In this document: piece by piece, positions 61,550 through 64,000 of the stretch
How positions within the stretch are numbered: the first letter of the stretch is position 1
How the letters are laid out: every line of letters starts with the position of its first letter
From: Manis javanica
Lineage: Eukaryota > Chordata > Mammalia > Pholidota > Manidae
Direction of reading: 5' to 3'
Assembly: GCF_040802235.1 (NCBI RefSeq)
Contig: NC_133167.1
Coordinates: 99,062,001 to 99,126,000, forward strand
DNA: 64,000 nt
Program-made: the position numbers and the translations under genes
The notes under the pieces: model-generated
The model's database searches: none
What the model was told of the DNA's origin: nothing
The model's input: the letters and a program-made list of their open reading frames with translations, nothing else

Positions 61550-62160
61550 GGGAGCCCAGAACAGCGGCCGGTCAACGCAGCCTACGCGCTAGACGTCTAG
61601 TGGCCAAGGTCCACTCCCCACCTGGTTCCGGAATGATAAAACGCTCCCCGTCTGTGGTTCTCAAAACCTTCTGAGCGGCACCCACGGTAAAAAATACATT
61701 CTAAGTAGGGAGCTCCATATACACCCCTTCCCCCATATCTGAAAAGAACTAAGTCCCACCGAATCAGCACTTACCCAGGCCACCGCGATGCGCGCGCTCC
61801 GCTGTTTCCCGCCCCACTTCGTCCTAAGGCAGCACGGTGGACAGACTGCGGCCCGCGCCCCCCGCAGCAGCTGAAATGCTCTCGGCCGGGGGCCCAGCCG
61901 CTTAGACCCACCCTCCTAGTGACGGACACATTCCAACACAGCCAAGCCTACGGCGCATCTCAGCAGGAGCGGGGCTTGTATTCCGAGGGGCGGTGCTACC
62001 TGGCGCGCCCAGGTGAGGGATCAGGTGGCGGGGGCGTGGCTACGGGCCCCGCCCGGTGGGGTGGGCCGCGTGCCCCTCCCCGGCGCGGTCCCCTCTGCAC
62101 CTGGGCGCTGCAGCCGCCGGTCCGCCCCGTGCACGCGGCTTGAATCCCAGCGCCCCGCTT
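61550..62160. promoter_or_regulatory. CpG island, likely ZFP42 promoter region
   Basis: This is the only strongly GC-rich, CpG-dense stretch in the window, in otherwise AT-rich DNA. It holds several GC-box-like motifs (for example gggggcgtggc near 62030, ccccgcccgg near 62050 and a gggcgg on the minus strand near 61815) and no clear TATA box. It lies about 4 kb upstream of the ZFP42 start codon and overlaps a consensus minus-strand splice donor, which suits a TATA-less promoter for a non-coding first exon. That it drives ZFP42 is inference from position and strand. Bidirectional activity is possible. Confidence 0.75.
61775..61870 (-). other. ZFP42: Predicted ZFP42 non-coding exon 1, 3' end at a GTAAGT donor
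   Basis: On the minus strand the sequence reads CCTGG|GTAAGTGC, an excellent donor, with the intron GT beginning at 61774 and the last exon base at 61775. The upstream end (about 61870) is a guess inside the CpG island; no transcription start can be read from sequence. ZFP42 in other mammals has untranslated 5' exons and its coding sequence in the last exon. The acceptor before the CDS is not resolved: one candidate AG lies at 57749-57750 (minus), with a poor pyrimidine tract. Confidence 0.45.
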
Positions 62161-62164
62161 TAGC

Positions 62165-63060
62165 GGGTAGTAGGCGCTCCTAAATGTCAGCTGGACAAGT
62201 GAACGGAAGTTTAACCAAATTTAAGCAGTTGTGCATCAATGAAATGAAAATCAAGCGGTGAAGGCAGTTTTTACCCCCGGGAAACAGAGGTTTGTCCTGA
62301 CTCTCACCACACCTTTTTCCCTCCGCGCTCCCTTCCCCGGCTTCGCTTCCCCTCCACGCTACCTCCAGTCGCAGAATGACTGCTTTTTCTTTTCCAGCCG
62401 TTAATGTGACTGTTCGCAGCCCTCCCGGTAACACAACTCACTTCAAAAGCAGCGGTCAGTCAACAGTCACCATTGGCTATGGTCTAGCGAAATTTAATAG
62501 TTCCTGTAAGTGCACAGACCATTAAAACGAAAACCAAATCAATGTTTAAAAACCTCTTAAATTTTAATTTGAGGCGTATCTGTAAATCACATATATATGT
62601 AGGAGCAGTTCTCTACTGTATTTTTTTTAAGTCTGTTTAGAATAAACGTCAATTGTACGATTCGAAAGTAAAAGATCATTCCCAATGGGGGAAATGTGTT
62701 ATTGTCTGTCTCCCCCAGTAGGAAAGCCCGTTTTTCATTCATTTCAAAGCGAAGTTAGATAAAGCTTCCTTAGCAACTTACCTTAGAACGTTTTTGCTGG
62801 TGAGTTTCTGAAGGAAGAAATAGTGAGATACGACTTTTCTCCTGCTTTCTATTGTGTCTTCCTATGTATGGTCTGTAGAAACTGCACAGGCAGGTTAGAG
62901 CAGGTTTGCGCGATCAGTTTTTTCTTCTTTGGTCATAAAAATGTTAAAGTTTTGGGTTTGATAAGATGCGACCTCGGTGAGCCAAAAACCCCGAGGAGCG
63001 TATTCTTTTCCAAGACTTTACATGATAATGTTACTGATCAGTGAAAGTCCCTTTCCTCAC
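62165..63060. other. No gene recognised
   Basis: Region upstream of the CpG island on the ZFP42 strand. GC content falls quickly. It contains an Oct/Sox-like string near 62229-62241. Confidence 0.4.
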
Positions 63061-63400
63061 TAAAGGTGTCTATGTATCATCACCACCATCATTGATCTAG
63101 ATAAACAAATAAAGGTATAAATGAATGATATTTATCATTTATACATTATATGCTTCTGTATACTATATTAACTGTATTAACATAAATGTATTTATACATA
63201 ATAAATATATATCATGTAATATGTTAATATAATTTATATTTTAATATATAACATATAAACCTGTTTATTATAAACATGTTTACTATATATTATAGAATAT
63301 GTAAAATTATTTATATTTTATATATTAAGAAAAAATATATACCATTTATATCCTTATTTATTTATACATATCATGTATATAGGTGATGATGATGGCAATA
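63060..63400. repeat. AT-rich imperfect palindrome
   Basis: The left part (63066-63140: atcatcacc..., taaacaaataaaggtata) is mirrored as reverse complement in the right part (63345-63397: tatccttatttatttata, ggtgatgatgat). The core between is almost pure A/T. Confidence 0.65.
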
Positions 63401-63419
63401 ATACCCAGAGAGAGAGAGG

Positions 63420-63436
63420 TACACACACACACACAG
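63420..63436. repeat. (CA)n microsatellite
   Basis: Short acacac run directly after the AT-rich palindrome. Confidence 0.85.
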
Positions 63437-63439
63437 CTC

Positions 63440-64000
63440 AGACAGATCCTGTCTTTCATCCTTTTATCTGCTCACCAGCCCACACCCTTTTGTTATCATT
63501 CCCTGAAACTTTGAGGCAGTGCCTACCATCATCTAGATTTATTTATAATCCCTTCCCCACTAATAATTCAATCTGGTCACTTGGTTTGTGTTCGTGTGAC
63601 TCTGCCTGGAAACTGAAGACAACATTAGAAAATCTAGGTTTACATCTCACATACCACCTCTTACATAAATTATTTTTGCTGCCCTTTTGTTTCAGCTTTC
63701 CTTTGCATGGGCCTGGACAAGTAGACCACAAGGAAGGAATTCATCTGTTGTCATATGAATGCAGCTCAAGGGAAACTGATTTTCTCCAAAATCGAGCTAG
63801 GGAATGAATGAAACCATGAAACCAAAGAGGGCTGCCTCATAAAACAGAAAGAAGGTGGTTCACAGGAACAGGTAATTTTGGGGATTACTGGAATTTTAAT
63901 CATAGTAATTCTTCCACCAATAACATTAGGCCAGCTTTTTTTATTTTGACAATTTATTTCTGTGTTACAAACCAGTATTTTCCTTAAAAAGCTTAGAATG
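63440..64000. other. No gene recognised
   Basis: Non-coding; a 144-codon plus frame overlaps the CA repeat and has no known domain. Confidence 0.4.

Larger units (their letters stand above)
57749..61768 (-). other. Putative ZFP42 first intron(s)
   Basis: Sequence between the CDS exon and the predicted exon 1. It contains a hAT-type element (58480-58770), an AT-rich inverted repeat (59228-59328), an L2 3' fragment (59640-60060) and a second ancient repeat (60570-61150). Further small untranslated exons may be present but none can be supported by eye. Confidence 0.4.

Noticed and set aside
61919-62143. 74-codon ORF in the CpG island
   Set aside because: Arg/Pro/Gly-rich frame produced by GC-rich DNA; no homology recognised.

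Overview
The window is nuclear DNA of a placental mammal. It is AT-rich, almost free of coding sequence, and filled with mammalian retrotransposon relics: L1 of several ages, L2, MIR, MaLR (MLT1-type) LTRs, hAT-type DNA transposons and endogenous retroviral LTRs. No primate Alu, rodent B1/B2, carnivore CAN-SINE, ruminant or equid SINE was recognised. The youngest L1 3' ends (3555-4017, 9276-9441, 14150-15480) are of a Laurasiatherian type. Together with the apparent lack of an active SINE, this suggests a pangolin or a related Ferae/perissodactyl lineage. That species guess is tentative.

The only gene recognised is ZFP42 (REX1) on the minus strand. It has an intact single-exon reading frame at 56794-57681 encoding four YY1-type C2H2 fingers. 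A CpG island at about 61550-62160 lies 4 kb upstream and carries a consensus splice donor (61769-61774, minus), so it is the likely promoter and first non-coding exon. ZFP42 is a YY1-derived retrogene of placental mammals that lies in the large regulatory desert near FAT1. The rest of the window fits that gene-poor setting.

Layout. 1-3100: unique sequence and an inverted MLT1. 3100-7700: MIR, a young 5'-truncated L1 with an 18-bp target duplication, an older L1, and a 1.87-kb composite retro-insertion (MLT1 piece with its own A-tail, then retroviral env/3' sequence with a second A-tail) inside one 16-bp target duplication. 7700-20000: mostly L1, some L2. 20000-33000: mainly unlabelled or ancient sequence with MaLR, MIR and L1 tails. 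33230-34540: L1. 36644-37440: solo LTR with 4-bp TSD, then an L1 scrap and a hAT element. 37900-45460: L2, MIR and old L1. 47081-47390: compact solo LTR with 5-bp TSD. 47740-56000: MaLR, MIR, L2 and L1 relics. 56537-62160: ZFP42 and its upstream region. 63060-63400: a long imperfect AT-rich palindrome.

Repeat boundaries are read by eye and are approximate unless a target-site duplication fixes them. Subfamily names are from recognition, not from a search.
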